From Orientallactaga sibirica (Eukaryota; Chordata; Mammalia; Rodentia; Dipodidae): DNA of 64,000 bases. Positions within the stretch are counted from its first letter, which is position 1. Every line of letters starts with the position of its first letter. This document shows, piece after piece, positions 11,449-22,014 of this stretch. Under the pieces are notes generated by a model, which saw nothing but the letters and a program-made list of their open reading frames with translations, was not told the origin of the DNA and ran no database searches. Both the position numbers and the translations under genes were made by a program. The DNA is taken from contig JAEOAD010000015.1 of the NCBI GenBank assembly GCA_036365145.1, positions 11,587,501-11,651,500 on the forward strand, written 5' to 3'.

Positions 11449-12368
11449 TTCCACCCCTGGCCCCCAGTATATTTAGCTCCTGGCCCCCAATAGATTTATA
11501 ACTATCACACATTGTAAATTGTACTCAGTCCAATTTCAAAGGTTCTCACAGTCTTGATCAACTTAAGATAGTGAGTCCTGTAAAATCGAACAAGTTAAAT
11601 ACTTTCAACATGTAAAGGCACAGAGTAAACATTTTAACTGTATAAGGAATAGCAAGGAGAGACTAGAACAATGAAAACTCAACCACCATCAGCTGTCATC
11701 AAACTTCTGCAGTTCAAGTTCAATACAACCAGAGACTGCCAGTCTCCAGGTTTTCCGATTCCGCCCCTCCAGCTGGGCAGAGTCACCAGGGAAAACCTTC
11801 ATCCCATGCCAACACTGCACTCCATGGTAGCCCTTTTGCACAGTCCTGGTATATCCAAAACATCTTCAGGTCTCCATGCAAACCACGGTCCATCTTCCAA
11901 AAGGCTCTTTCAGCCTATTCCTCAGGGACTTCATGCCCTGCCTCATGCCGCATCTCAGGAGCAGCTCCTGGAACCGTGTGCAATTCATGACCACTCCATG
12001 CATTTTTCATGCTTCCAAAACTAATACCAGGTGTGCAGGACACAGCCATATTCTAAATCCAGGGACAAAATAAACCATAGCCTTGAAAAGCAGGTTCCTT
12101 TTCCAGTCAGCTCTTTCCAAGAATTTGCATTTTTAACAGTCTTTCCTCAGGCATCCTCTCCATTGTTTTAATGTAAATCAAGTCTGGCCACCTTCCTTCC
12201 ACCTTCCTTAAGATTGCTAATGCATTGACAATAGCAGCTCCAGTAACCTAAAACCAGTCTCAGTGCCTCTGCTTTTAACTTGCTTGAGGTTTTCCAACTT
12301 AAAATCTTAAATTTCTCAGTCCGATATCTTTAGCCAAGCACATCAGTCCATTACAAATTTAAGTTTGA

Positions 12369-12605
12369 TCAAACACTCTGGGCCTGGATAGCGGTACGCA
12401 GCCATCCCTTATGCCAGTAGCCCAGTTCCAACAAAGTCCTCTGCACTCTTTCCTTCTCCTTAGAAAGCTCATAAGCCAAGCCTCGAAGTTCAATATTGTC
12501 TGCACTTAGCATTCTCAAATTCTCATCAGAATAGTCCATAAAAATTGGCTTACCTCCAGAAGGCATCTTCAGTTGCAAGCACCAAGTCCATGCCCATTCC
12601 TCCAA
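12369..12605 (-). other. Small open frame in MaLR internal region, no recognised product
   Basis: 78 codons open on the minus strand, containing FMDYSDENLRMLSADN. The equivalent stretch of the plus-strand MaLR near 2850-2940 reads FMDYSGESLKMVNAEK in one frame, so the two relatives share the frame. I do not recognise a domain. It may only reflect nucleotide homology, and the function is unknown. Confidence 0.3.
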
Positions 12606-12654
12606 AACAAAAGTTCCAAAAGACGAATATCCACACAGTCAGGTTCATCTCACC

Positions 12655-12672
12655 CCACACTCCTCGGTACCA
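12655..12672 (-). promoter_or_regulatory. Primer-binding site, tRNA-Leu type
   Basis: TGGTACCGAGGAGTGTGG a few bases inside the 5' LTR edge. ERVL and MaLR elements prime reverse transcription with tRNA-Leu, whose 3' end complements a TGGTACCAGGAGTGGG-like site. Confidence 0.75.
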
Positions 12673-12678
12673 TTTTAC

Positions 12679-13069
12679 TGTAGCAGACAGCTTCCGGTTC
12701 GCTGAAATGAACTTCCAGACCGGGCACAGTTATGGAGGAAGGGATATTATTTATTGAAGCTTACAGATCCAGGGGAAGTTCCATAAAGGCAGAAGAAGCA
12801 GCCTGCTCTTCACAGGGCCAAGCAGAGAGAGCAAAAGCCAACCAACTACCACAGCACACAGAGCAAAACTACAGCCAAAAGGTCACACAGCACACTTCAG
12901 GAACTCCTGCTAGGCACATTTGCATATCTTAACAATGGAATCTCAAACCCACCATTAACACCTTAAGACCAGCCCCCAGTGACATTGCCTGTAGCAAGGT
13001 GATTGCAGATGCAAACTATAACTAATAAAATACTGAATATATTGGGGGACATATATTCAAACTACCACA
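12679..13069 (-). repeat. 5' LTR of the 11064-13069 MaLR
   Basis: 391 bp with TG...CA ends. Near-identical partner of 11064-11448. Confidence 0.93.
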
Positions 13070-13443
13070 CCTTCTTTATCTTGTTTGATTAATTTTGGCT
13101 TAAAGTCTGTTTTGTCAGAAGTCAGTATAGCTACTACTGCTTGTTTCTTGTTTCCATCTGCTTGGAATAACTTTTCCCATCCTTTCACCTTGAGATGTGT
13201 TTTATCTTTGATTGAAAAGTTGGTTTCTTATAGACAGCAAATTTATGGGTCCAGTTTTCTGATCCAGCCTGTTGACCTGTGTCTTTTGATTGGAAAGTTG
13301 AGCCCATTCAGAGTTATAATTGTGAGATGTGAATTAATCCCTGTCATGTTGAAGGTTTTGTGGAATTTGGTGTTTTCTTGGTCTTTGCATGCTTTTATGT
13401 CCGTTCTAGCTTTGGTTATTTCTTTTTCTCTCATCATGTGCAT
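13070..13443 (-). pseudogene. L1 ORF2 start fragment
   Basis: The minus-strand frame at 13243-13443 reads NMTGINSHLTIITLNGLNFP then IKRHRSTGWIRKLDP, the conserved ORF2p N-terminus. The likely start Met lies near 13350. It continues leftward in another frame to the nested MaLR. Dead. Confidence 0.82.
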
Positions 13444-14600
13444 GTTGGCTCATCTCAGTGTGGAATGTTCCATGAAGTATTCTCTGTAGGGCCTGCTTGG
13501 TGCTAATGTGATCAAACAGCTGGTTTCTTTCATGAACAGTTTTTCTTTCACCTTCTATTACTGACTTTATTAAGCCATCCATGGAGTACTGTTTCCTGAT
13601 TCTCTTTGGTTTCCTACAGCCATTGATTGAGTTGTTCTTATTAATTATCTTTCATTTCATTCATCCATTCTTTAATTTCTATTTGTTGCCTTTCTTCCAA
13701 TTCATTAAGCCAAACTTTGATTTTTAATTTGAATTGTTTTTGCTATTTTTCTTCCATTTCCTTCAACCATTCTTGGAGTTCCTGTTTGATTACTCTGTCT
13801 AGTTTTTTTTTTTTTTTCACGTTCAACCATCTGTTTATTCATGGTCTCATGAAGTTTGTTTAAAATGCTTGTTGAGGTTTCATTTTTGGCTTCTATGTCT
13901 TGGGTTGCCTTTCAGGCTTCCGCTGTGGGTCTAGGTAAACTTGGTGGGGATCTCTTTGCTGGGTGTCATGTGTTATTTGTTTTGCTTCGAGCAGGGTATG
14001 CACTTTTTCAGAACAGTTGTGTCACTGAAGATACAGCAAAAGCAGCTCCTGTGTAGCCTATGTTGGGTGGTCTGATCCAAACTGATCAAGGTGGGTACAG
14101 GACTGAAAAGTATTCACTAGGTTATGATTGATGCACTTGAGCCTGAGCAGAATATAGTTTGTATGTGCTACCTCCTGGAAAATCTGGGTAAGACCTTGGG
14201 AGGCCTGTCTTTCCTGGTATCTAAGAGTATTTTTCTTTAAGTTTTTTTTGATTTCTCTTTTTGTAGTGAGATAAGCTTTCAGCTCCTGAGGAATGGGCCA
14301 GTACACAGCTTCCTTCTGCTTTAGCCCTTATTCAGATGTTTATTTGGGGGGCAGGGGTCTTGCAAGATGAGTGTGAGAAGTAGAATCCAAGTTGGTTGAC
14401 TACTCACCACTGACCTTCCCCTGGATTGTCCCCTCCCAGGCAGCCTGCCTGGAATGGCATCTAGCCCTGATGCATTCAGCTTGACTCAGAATGGAGTGTG
14501 ATCCTGCTGGCAGCTGTCCTTCAGCTGGTTTTTCCCCTCCCAGGAAGGAGCCTTGGAACTGTTTCTAACCCTGGTGCCTATTTGACTCTGACTTTTAAAA
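13444..14600 (-). mobile_element. L1 ORF1 remnant and 5'UTR (part of the 7700-14600 L1)
   Basis: Coiled-coil-like ORF1 sequence with a T-run at 13805-13819 gives way near 13900 to L1 5'UTR-like sequence, including CTAGGTAAACTTGGTGGGGA, similar to 4803-4830 in the first L1. The right boundary is approximate and no target duplication was identified. Confidence 0.65.
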
Positions 14601-14851
14601 ACTGTTTTTGACTCAAATGGCTTCATACAAGTCTTCATCAAGCTATATTGACTTTTGAAATTCTTTGTAGTCATACAGAATCAAAGAAATTATTGTTCAG
14701 CATTATAGTAAATGATTGGAAAGGTTTGGCATGACAGTCGTTCTTCAGTAGATGAAGCTCTTTCTTTTTCTTAACTGGAATTCAAAGGACTTAGTCTCTT
14801 TAAAGTTTAACATGTCAAAGGTAAGATTTGTATCTCTTCTCTTTGTAAATA

Positions 14852-15054
14852 CATATTTTTATTTATTTGCAAGCACAGAGAGAATGAAAAAGAAAGAAAG
14901 AGAGAGAGAGAATGGGCATGCCAGTGCCTTCTCTTACTACAAACAAACTCCAGGCACACTCATTACTCTGTGCATCTGGCTTTATTGGGGGATGGAACTC
15001 AGGCCATCAGGCTTTACAAGTAAGTGCCTTTAACTCTGAGCCTTCTCTCCAGAC
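14852..15054 (-). mobile_element. DIP-type (B2-superfamily) SINE
   Basis: Reverse orientation: A/T-rich tail side at left, GA-rich run, GAATGGGCATGCCAGTGCC, CTGTGCATCTGGCTTTA, then the tRNA-like head ending CCTTCTCTCCAGACC. The B-box side is GATGGAACTCAGG. Diverged copy. Confidence 0.85.
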
Positions 15055-15463
15055 CTTCTTTTCTTTTTCCATTGGCAGGTATAATGTTGGAATTTGTTAT
15101 GAGAATATAATTGGATATCAAAGCCAACAAAACATATAGATTATTTTAAATTTTTTTCTTTAAATCAGTGTTGTTCTGCTACTATTAGTGATTTAACATG
15201 TAAATTAAAATATTAATTAAATATTGTCCATGAGTTATATTTTAATTTCACCTTTCCAATGCTGTTTTATCACTTTAGATCCACAAACCTTATAAGTTCT
15301 TACTGATGTATTCTCATTTACTTTACAATTTTCCGTTAAGTTCATTTAGGTGTCATTCAGTAAGCTATTTTCTGAAGATGGTAATTATTCTGAAGCTACT
15401 AAGCCACCTGGGGCTACAACCTTCTCCCTATCTAATATGAGGGACTATCTAAAATGGGTAATG
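15055..15463. other. No gene or clear repeat
   Basis: AT-rich unrecognised sequence up to the MaLR target site. Confidence 0.5.
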
Positions 15464-15468
15464 AGGTG

Positions 15469-17340
15469 TATTGCAGTCAGGCTCACATTGCTGGCAGAAA
15501 ACACCCAACCAAGAGCAGCTTGGAGGAGGAAAGGTTTATTTTGGCTTACAGACTTGACGGGAAGCTCCATGATGGCAGGGGAAAATGATGCCATGAGTAG
15601 AGGGTGGACATCACCTCCTGGCCAACATCAAGTGGACAGTAGCAACAGGAGAGTGTGACAAACTCTGTCATGAGGAAGCTGACTATAACACCCATAAGCC
15701 AACCCCCAACAATATGCTGCTTCTAGGAGGCTTCAATTACCAAATTGCCATCAGGTAGGGACCTAGCATCAAATCACTTGAGTTTACGGGGGACACCTAA
15801 TCAACCCACCACGTCCACTCCTGCCCCCCCATAAACTGATAATCGTACACAATGTAAAATGCAATGCATTCATCCAACTTTAGAAGGCCTCATAATTTTT
15901 ATCAATCCCGATGATGTTGAAACATCCCCATAGTCCAAGGTCTTTTAACTGAGCTGAAATTCCAAGAAAAAAAAAAAAAAAACATAATGGGACAGAATGA
16001 ACATTCACACTGCAAAAGATGGCATTGGATGTAGCAAAGAAATATTCAACCAGTACAAGATTTAAAATAACCAGGGCAAACATCAAACTCTGTAGCACCA
16101 AGTCCAACAACTCTAGTCAGTGACAAATCTCCAAGTCCAATAATTCTAACCAGTGACAAGTCTCTGGAGTTCCAATTGCACCCCTCCAACTAGACTACTC
16201 ACAGTCCTAGAAAACTTGATCTGCTACTTGCATCTCTCCTTGGCAACCATCCCATACTCCTGTCATCTCCAGTAGGTCTCCACTGCAACTCATGGTTCAT
16301 CCTCATAGCTCCATTGGGCTCCACATAGGTAAAACAAGCCTTCTTGACACTGCCCATGGCCATTTCCAAAATACAAAACCATGCTGAAAATTCAATGAAC
16401 CTCTCTTTTCTGAACTGGTTCTATTCCATAAAACCAGGAGGGCTACCAATTGTAAATCCAGGGTGGAATAAAGCTGACTTTGAAGAATGGAACACTCTCT
16501 CAGCATTCAAAGCCCTTCAACAGAGTCTGCATTCTTCTTATCATTTCAATGCAAGTCAGCTGACCCAATATCATTGGTTATAATCTCTCAATTGCAGCTG
16601 AATGGGCAGCAGTTTCAGCCCAAAGATTTCTTTTTTTTTCTGTGCCATATCCCTCTGCTCACACCAGCCCATTTCTACATGATGCAACCCTGCATAAGTT
16701 CTCAGGACACGGTCATAACAACAAGTTTCTCACACAAGCTGCTTCTAGCCCAGTCCAGACAAAGCTCTTTCTCACCCTCATAAGCCAAACCTCACAGTCC
16801 ATAGTTTTTACTGCATTCAGGTCTTTCAACTCTGACCAGAATGGTCAACCAAGCTGTACTTACTGCAAGATGTCTCTTAGGTCAATGTTTCAAATTCTTT
16901 ACATTCCTCTCAAAAATCAGCTCCAAAAGGCCCAAAGTCACACAGTTAGGCTTCTAACAGCAACGATCCCACTTTTGACACCAATTTTACTGTTGCAGTC
17001 AGGTTTGTACTGCTGGCAGAAAACACCCTACAAAGAGCAGCTTTGGGGAAAAAAAATATTTATTTTGGCTTACAGACTCAAGAGGAAGCTCCATGATGGC
17101 AGGGGAAATGGTGGCATGAGGAGAGAATAAATGTCACCTCTTGGCCAACATCAGGGAGACAACAACAACAGGAGAGTGTGCCAAACACTGGCAAGGGGGA
17201 GCTGGCTATAACACCCATAAGCCAATCCTCAACAATGCACTGCTTCTAGGATGCTTCAATTTTCAAATTGCCATGAGGTGGGGACCTAGTGCATTCAGAA
17301 CACCTAAGTTTATGGGAAACAGCTTAATCAAACCACCACA
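15469..17340 (-). mobile_element. Full-structure ERVL-MaLR element
   Basis: 3' LTR 15469-15813, internal 15814-16990, 5' LTR 16991-17340. Flanks aggtg (15464-15468) and gggtg (17341-17345) form a 5-bp duplication with one mismatch. A degenerate primer-binding site (TTGGTGTCAAAAGTGGGATC on the minus strand) lies at about 16967-16986. LTR hallmark: TTTATTTTGGCTTACAGACT, the complement of the AAATAAA-containing poly(A) region. The second LTR subfamily in the window, about 345-350 bp; its copies look older than the 11064 type. Confidence 0.92.
15880..16110 (-). other. Small open frame conserved between MaLR copies, unknown product
   Basis: 76 codons on the minus strand at the 3' end of the MaLR internal region. 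The C-terminus reads LWGCFNIIGIDKNYEAF. Equivalent frames occur at 46889-47110 and 52859-53134. The protein would be hydrophobic in its middle (VILNLVLVEYFF). No known domain recognised. An oligo-A run (oligo-F in the frame) interrupts it. Confidence 0.3.
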
Positions 17341-17345
17341 GGGTG

Positions 17346-17725
17346 CTTAGGAATAATACTAGAACCCCAAATCCTGAATTGGCATCCATTAATTAACCAA
17401 AGAATTGTCAATAAAGACTAAAGAGAATGATTTTCAAACCACCACATTTAATAACAAGGAGGGAGATAAAATGGCCTAGGGTTCTAGGGCAGAGGAGGAA
17501 GGGAAAGTGACTCTGTTTGGGAAAGTACACCACGTGATCCCCTTGCCCATATGGAAGAACAAACATGGACCCTGGACACAAAGAATTTGTGAAGGTGTTG
17601 TTCTAACAAGCAAAGGGGTGCACTTCCAAAGACATTAAAAAGTCACAAAAACAGTAATAAAAAAATCCCTTCCCACCCTGGCAGCCTGGCCAGGGTGGAA
17701 TATAGATAATCTTACCAGCAGGGAG
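17346..17725. other. No gene or clear repeat
   Basis: Unrecognised sequence between a MaLR and a B1. Confidence 0.45.
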
Positions 17726-17900
17726 GCCCAGGCTTGGAGTTGTATACAGTTCAAAAGGCAGAGAGGTAGGGGGATCACATAAATTCGAGGCCACTCTGAG
17801 ACTACATAGGGAATTCCAGGTCAGCCTGGGCTGGAGCAAGACCCTACCCTGAAAAACCAAAAAATTAAAATTAAATAATAATAATAATAATAATAATAAA
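17726..17900 (+). mobile_element. B1 SINE with (AAT)n tail
   Basis: AAATTCGAGGCCACTCTGAG, AATTCCAGGTCAGCCTGGGC and AAGACCCTACCCTGAAAAAC identify B1. The 5' part is rearranged. The tail has expanded into (AAT)n at 17873-17900. Confidence 0.85.
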
Positions 17901-18115
17901 ACAGAGAAAGATGGACCCTTTCTGTGAGGCCCAAATAGGATATTTAGGAATCAGTGCTCAGGAAGAAATTGGTACACCAGCATCATGCGTATCAGCCATT
18001 TAGCCTGGGCTCAGAGGAGGGGTCTACCCACACCTGGGCAAGGTTGCTCTGGAGAGAGATTTGATTGGGTGAGATGGGCAGACCTTGAGTCCTGCATCTA
18101 AAGCATCAGGTTTGA

Positions 18116-19431
18116 TTCCTAGGAATAAAACTCAGTAGCAGAAGCCAGTAAGCTATAAAGGGGATATAAAGGGAATAGAAAGGGAGGGAGGGGGGACTTA
18201 ATAGGAAGGTACTATATATATGTAAGTAGAAAAACAGATTAATGGGGGTGAAAAAGCCTAAGTGAGGTCAGGGGAAGAGACTGAGTAAAGGAACAGTGGA
18301 GTGAGGGCTAATCAAAATCTAAGAGGATATAAATAAATCATATGGAAACCTACTTTTCTGGACAATGGAACACTCAGAAGCCATAGATTGTTACTAGAAA
18401 ATTTTCAGTGCCAGGGATGGGATACCTTCCAGTGAGTTTTGGCTGGGGAGGTCCCTGATACCCCCAAAACATTACAAATCATTGCCAAGGCATTGCCAAG
18501 GAATAGATGGTAAGACCCTATTGCTGAAGACCTCACATACTTGGGATGCAAGGGCACTGATAAATCCTGCTGGAACTCAGCTAAAAACCTCCTTCATGTA
18601 GATCAGCTGACAGAAAGCTGGAAAAAGCTATGCTGCATGAAGTTCAATGGGAGAGAAAGAAATCACCAGTGGAGATACTCAACAGTGGACACTGCAAGCC
18701 TTAAATTTGGCCAGCCAGGCCAAATGAGCCAATGGGTACAATAGTGGCATGTCTATTATGGGGGAAACCAACTGCTCTCTAATTGGACTGGAAGCCTGCT
18801 CCATGGGAGGGAATACATCTCTGATACTGAAAACATATGACAGGAGTAGTCATGAGCCCTAACGGTGTAATGTCTGCTGGTGTCTCACTAAATGTATATA
18901 CTATGCTCACCAAACTGCCCAGTAAGCACTTCTCTTAATGTCCACACCCATATATTAATGCTACTCTCACTTTTGGTTAGAGAAGCTTCTCTTTGCAGAT
19001 GGTGGCAACCTTGGGATAACTCAGAAGGCACCATGGTGCTAAGGAGAAGGGACAGAGGAGTGCTCAGCACTGAAACATCTCAAACCTACCTTCCAAGGCT
19101 CAGGGTCCATTGCAGAAGGGGGGCGGAAAGAATGTAAGAACCAAAGGAAGAGTAGGACTCCTTACAATGTGCTCCTCCAGACACAAAATGGCCTGGAAAT
19201 CCATGACTTCACAGTGCCTGACACTACCTACATAAGACCATCATAATAGGAGGAAAAGATCATGACACCAAACTGAAAAGAGAGACTGATTGAGAGGGGG
19301 AGGGAATATGATGGAGAGTGAAATTTCAAAGGGGAAAGTGGGGGAGGGAGGGAAGTACCATGGGATATTGTCTACAATTAAAGAAGTTGTCAATAAAAAA
19401 ATAACAAATTAAAAAAGAAAAAGAAAAAAAG
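18116..19431 (+). mobile_element. 5'-truncated L1 (3'UTR) with 16-bp target duplication
   Basis: Flanked by aaagcatcaggtttga at 18100-18115 and aaagcatcaggattga at 19432-19447 (one mismatch). The sequence is homologous to the reverse complement of the 3'UTR at 7700-9190 and to 30500-31235. It ends in a G-rich tract, AGAAGTTGTCAATAAAA and poly(A). No ORF2 sequence is included. Confidence 0.88.
19331..19352 (+). other. G-quadruplex-capable tract in L1 3'UTR
   Basis: Four G runs of at least three (GGGG, GGGGG, GGG, GGG) with loops of 5, 1 and 1 bases. A purine-rich G tract is a known feature of mammalian L1 3'UTRs. Confidence 0.6.
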
Positions 19432-19447
19432 AAAGCATCAGGATTGA

Positions 19448-20308
19448 GATGAGAGACAAGCATGTCTAAGATGACAAAGGATTTATCCCTCAAGTGCCAA
19501 TTCCCTGGCTGGCTGATTCAAAGCTGTTTAACCTAGTCCTTCTCATTCTCATCCCTTTCTCCTCACCCTGATTTCTTCCTTTACTAGCTCATAACTTCTT
19601 CATAAGTCTTCCTTTGGATAGATAGTTTTATTTAAAATGACATGCAGTTATGTTCTGATCTTATTTTTCACATCAACCATAGTGCATGGACTTTATTAGG
19701 ATTGCCATCTGATAACATGATTAACTGTGGGATTTGGACATTTATGAAAGAGACCTCTGGGAACAGAGCTTGTATATGAATTCTGTAGTGCCTTTACAGA
19801 AACACATCTTCCAGGCCACACACTGACATCAAGTCTCCTTAGTATCATTCTTTGTTTCAAATGTACAAAGTGTTAAAATACCTTTAGTGATTATTCTACT
19901 TCCATTTTTTTTTACAGAATAGTATTTTCCAAACTATTTCTTGTTTACTGCTACTAATGTTTTACTTATTGAGCTCAGTTTACTATTTGTTGATTCATAA
20001 GTGTAAAGGTTAAACATCCTTTTATTTTAATAATAGCCTGGATTATTGTTTTGGTCACTTCACATGTTGGATAATACAGGATTTTTGTTCAAAATCAGAA
20101 TATTTCTTATTTATTTTAGCCCCAAATAGTGCTGATAAACCTGGTAAGGTATTTTTGTTTGTGGATTTTAATTGACCTTGTAAGTAAGTTCTTGAGCAAA
20201 CTGATATTTATGTGACCAGATTTATAATAGAACTTTGGTACTTCAAAACATCATGGTGCACTCGCTAAATAATTTTTACTTATCACTTAAAAGTTAAAAA
20301 AAAAAAAC
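19448..20308. other. No gene or clear repeat
   Basis: AT-rich unrecognised sequence. Confidence 0.5.
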
Positions 20309-20309
20309 A

Positions 20310-20493
20310 GCTGGGTATGGTGGCGCACACCTTTAATCCCAGCACTTTGGAAGCAGAGGTAGGAGGATTGCCATGAGTTTGAGGCCACCCTGAGACTATG
20401 TAGTTAATTCAAGGTCAGCCTAGGCCAGAGTGAGACCCTAACTCGAAAAAACCAAAAAAAAAAAAAAAATAAAATAAATTAAAAAAAAAAAAA
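20310..20493 (+). mobile_element. B1 SINE
   Basis: GCTGGGTATGGTGGCGCACA start, CTTTAATCCCAGCACTTTGG, then AGAGTGAGACCCTAACTCG and a long A-rich tail. Close to full length. Confidence 0.94.
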
Positions 20494-21774
20494 CTTTGGT
20501 CTTTACTTTGAATGTATGTTAGCATATGAGATATTTGGAGTGATATCTGGCATAATACTTTTTGATATAATTGCTCCATTTACTGTCTTTCCAAAAGGAG
20601 AAGAAGTGAAGAATCTGGCATGTAGACAAGTCTAACTTGAGGTTCTCAATATATTGCTAAACTGCTGACATATCTTGTCTGCCTTGCCTGTTGTACTAGT
20701 CCACTAAGATCTAACTTAAATCAGAGTGGACATTGAAAATAAATGCCTCAAAATTTTAAAAAAATGTATTTAGACATGGAATATTTAAGGGATGTAGGAT
20801 TTTATAGCTCCAGAAAATCATACACAATGTTAAATTAAGTTGCAAAGAGACCAAGCAATTAAACATATGGTTACAAACTATAATATTCAAATACTAATTT
20901 TCAACATGTAAAAAAAAAATATTATTCTTATACTAAGTTGAAAACTGCAAAAACAGACACCTAAAAGATGAAAATATTTATAATATCACTTAATGAGGAG
21001 GTTTAATTAAATTATGTTTAACATTATTTCATTTTATACATTATTTAAAAACCTAGAAACATGTAGTAATTTATTATCAAATTACACTGGAATACAGCAG
21101 ATCAGTATGGGAAGAACCTGAGGGCACAGGAAATCAAAAATTCTCTTGGAAGAATGTGTCATTCTCTAAAAGAGAACTTGGAATGATCAAGGTGTTTGGT
21201 TGTTAGCTTTTAGATCCACGACTAAAATACAGGCTGTGTGATATCTGGCTTAGAGTATTTACACTAAATCTACAATGGAGGTGTGTTGTTTGTTTTTCTT
21301 CTTCTTATATTGTTCTCTTGTATGCTTGGTTAGTTAGGTGTGTATAGGGTCAAGAACATCTCCCTGGCCTTCTGAGAGAACACATGAGTTAAGAATGTTC
21401 CTGCCTTCTTTCCTACCTCCCTGTTGAATTGAGATGGTTTTAGGGACAGGAAATTGTGGTCACATGTTTTTCATATCATCAGCATGAAAAGTTTGAACTA
21501 TCATGGAGACTTCAAAAAATGAATATGGCTCTTTGTTGCCAAAAGCATTTGTCCAGAGGGTGATGGGTGGATGTGGGAGTGATATAATCAGTGTCTCTGG
21601 CCTTTAAGGCTTGAGGATGGCTCACTCTGAATCCTTTTATTCCTCCAATAATAACCACCTGATGATTGACCATGCATAGGGAAGATTAAAGATTTCTTAA
21701 CAAAAGTTTTGGCCTAAACTTCTGGCATATGTATTTACAACTGCCAATTATATAAATAAATGTTTTTTAAAAAA
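20494..21774. other. No gene or clear repeat
   Basis: Unrecognised AT-rich sequence. No credible exon. Confidence 0.5.
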
Positions 21775-22014
21775 GGGCTGGAGAGATGGCTTAGCGGTTA
21801 AGGCGCCTGCCTCCTAAGTCTAAGAACACCAGTTCCAATTTCCAGGTCCCACATTTAGCCAGATGCAAAGTGACGCAAGGGCGCAATGCTGCACTTGACC
21901 ACAAGGGGGCACATGCATCTGGATTTCCTTCACAGCAGCTGAGAGACTGCTGGCACGCCCATCTCTATCTGTCTTCCTCTCAATCTCTCTGTGTCTCTCT
22001 CAAAAAAAAAAAAA
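21775..22014 (+). mobile_element. DIP-type SINE, long-body variant
   Basis: tRNA-like head GGGCTGGAGAGATGGCTTAG with CGGTTAAGG (A-box side). The body contains AGATGCAAAGTGACGCAAGG and GACCACAAGGGGGCACATGC, then CAGCAGCTGAGAGACTGCTG, a CT-rich region and an A tail. The head matches the B2 superfamily but the body does not match mouse B2. Transcribed, if at all, by RNA polymerase III. Confidence 0.92.
21899..21912 (+). promoter_or_regulatory. CTCF-like motif in SINE
   Basis: CCACAAGGGGGCAC matches the CTCF core CCASYAGRKGGCRS at 13 of 14 positions. Binding not demonstrated. Confidence 0.45.

Larger units (their letters stand above)
11064..13069 (-). mobile_element. Full-structure ERVL-MaLR with perfect 5-bp target duplication
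   Basis: Left (3') LTR 11064-11448, internal 11449-12678, right (5') LTR 12679-13069. Target duplication ccttc at 11059-11063 and 13070-13074, exact. The primer-binding site on the minus strand at 12655-12672 reads TGGTACCGAGGAGTGTGG, close to the tRNA-Leu type expected of ERVL. A purine tract adjoins the 3' LTR. The two LTRs differ by only about seven substitutions and a few small indels by eye, so this is a relatively recent insertion into the host L1. No gag, pol or env protein is recognisable in the internal region, as is usual for MaLRs. Confidence 0.95.
7700..14600 (-). mobile_element. L1 LINE with 3'UTR, partial ORF2, ORF1 remnant and 5'UTR; internally deleted
   Basis: Minus-strand L1. 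The 3'UTR is about 7700-9190 and includes a TG run at 8300-8338; it is homologous to the plus-strand 3'UTR piece at 18116-19431. The ORF2 C-terminal part is about 9190-10395. Near 10385-10410 the sequence jumps to the region just after the endonuclease, so the reverse transcriptase part is missing. Endonuclease sequence follows to 11063, then a nested MaLR (11064-13069), the ORF2 start (13070-13390), ORF1 coiled-coil remnants (about 13440-13900) and a 5'UTR to about 14600. Stops and frameshifts throughout. Confidence 0.87.

Noticed and set aside
13085..13489. 134-codon open frame on plus strand
   Set aside because: Antisense of the L1 ORF2 start.
16642..17130. 162-codon open frame on plus strand
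   Set aside because: Crosses antisense MaLR internal region and LTR; similar frame at 53565-54044 arises from the same repeat.
21775..21850. tRNA gene
   Set aside because: A- and B-box-like sequence belongs to a SINE head; the cloverleaf is not preserved and many copies exist.
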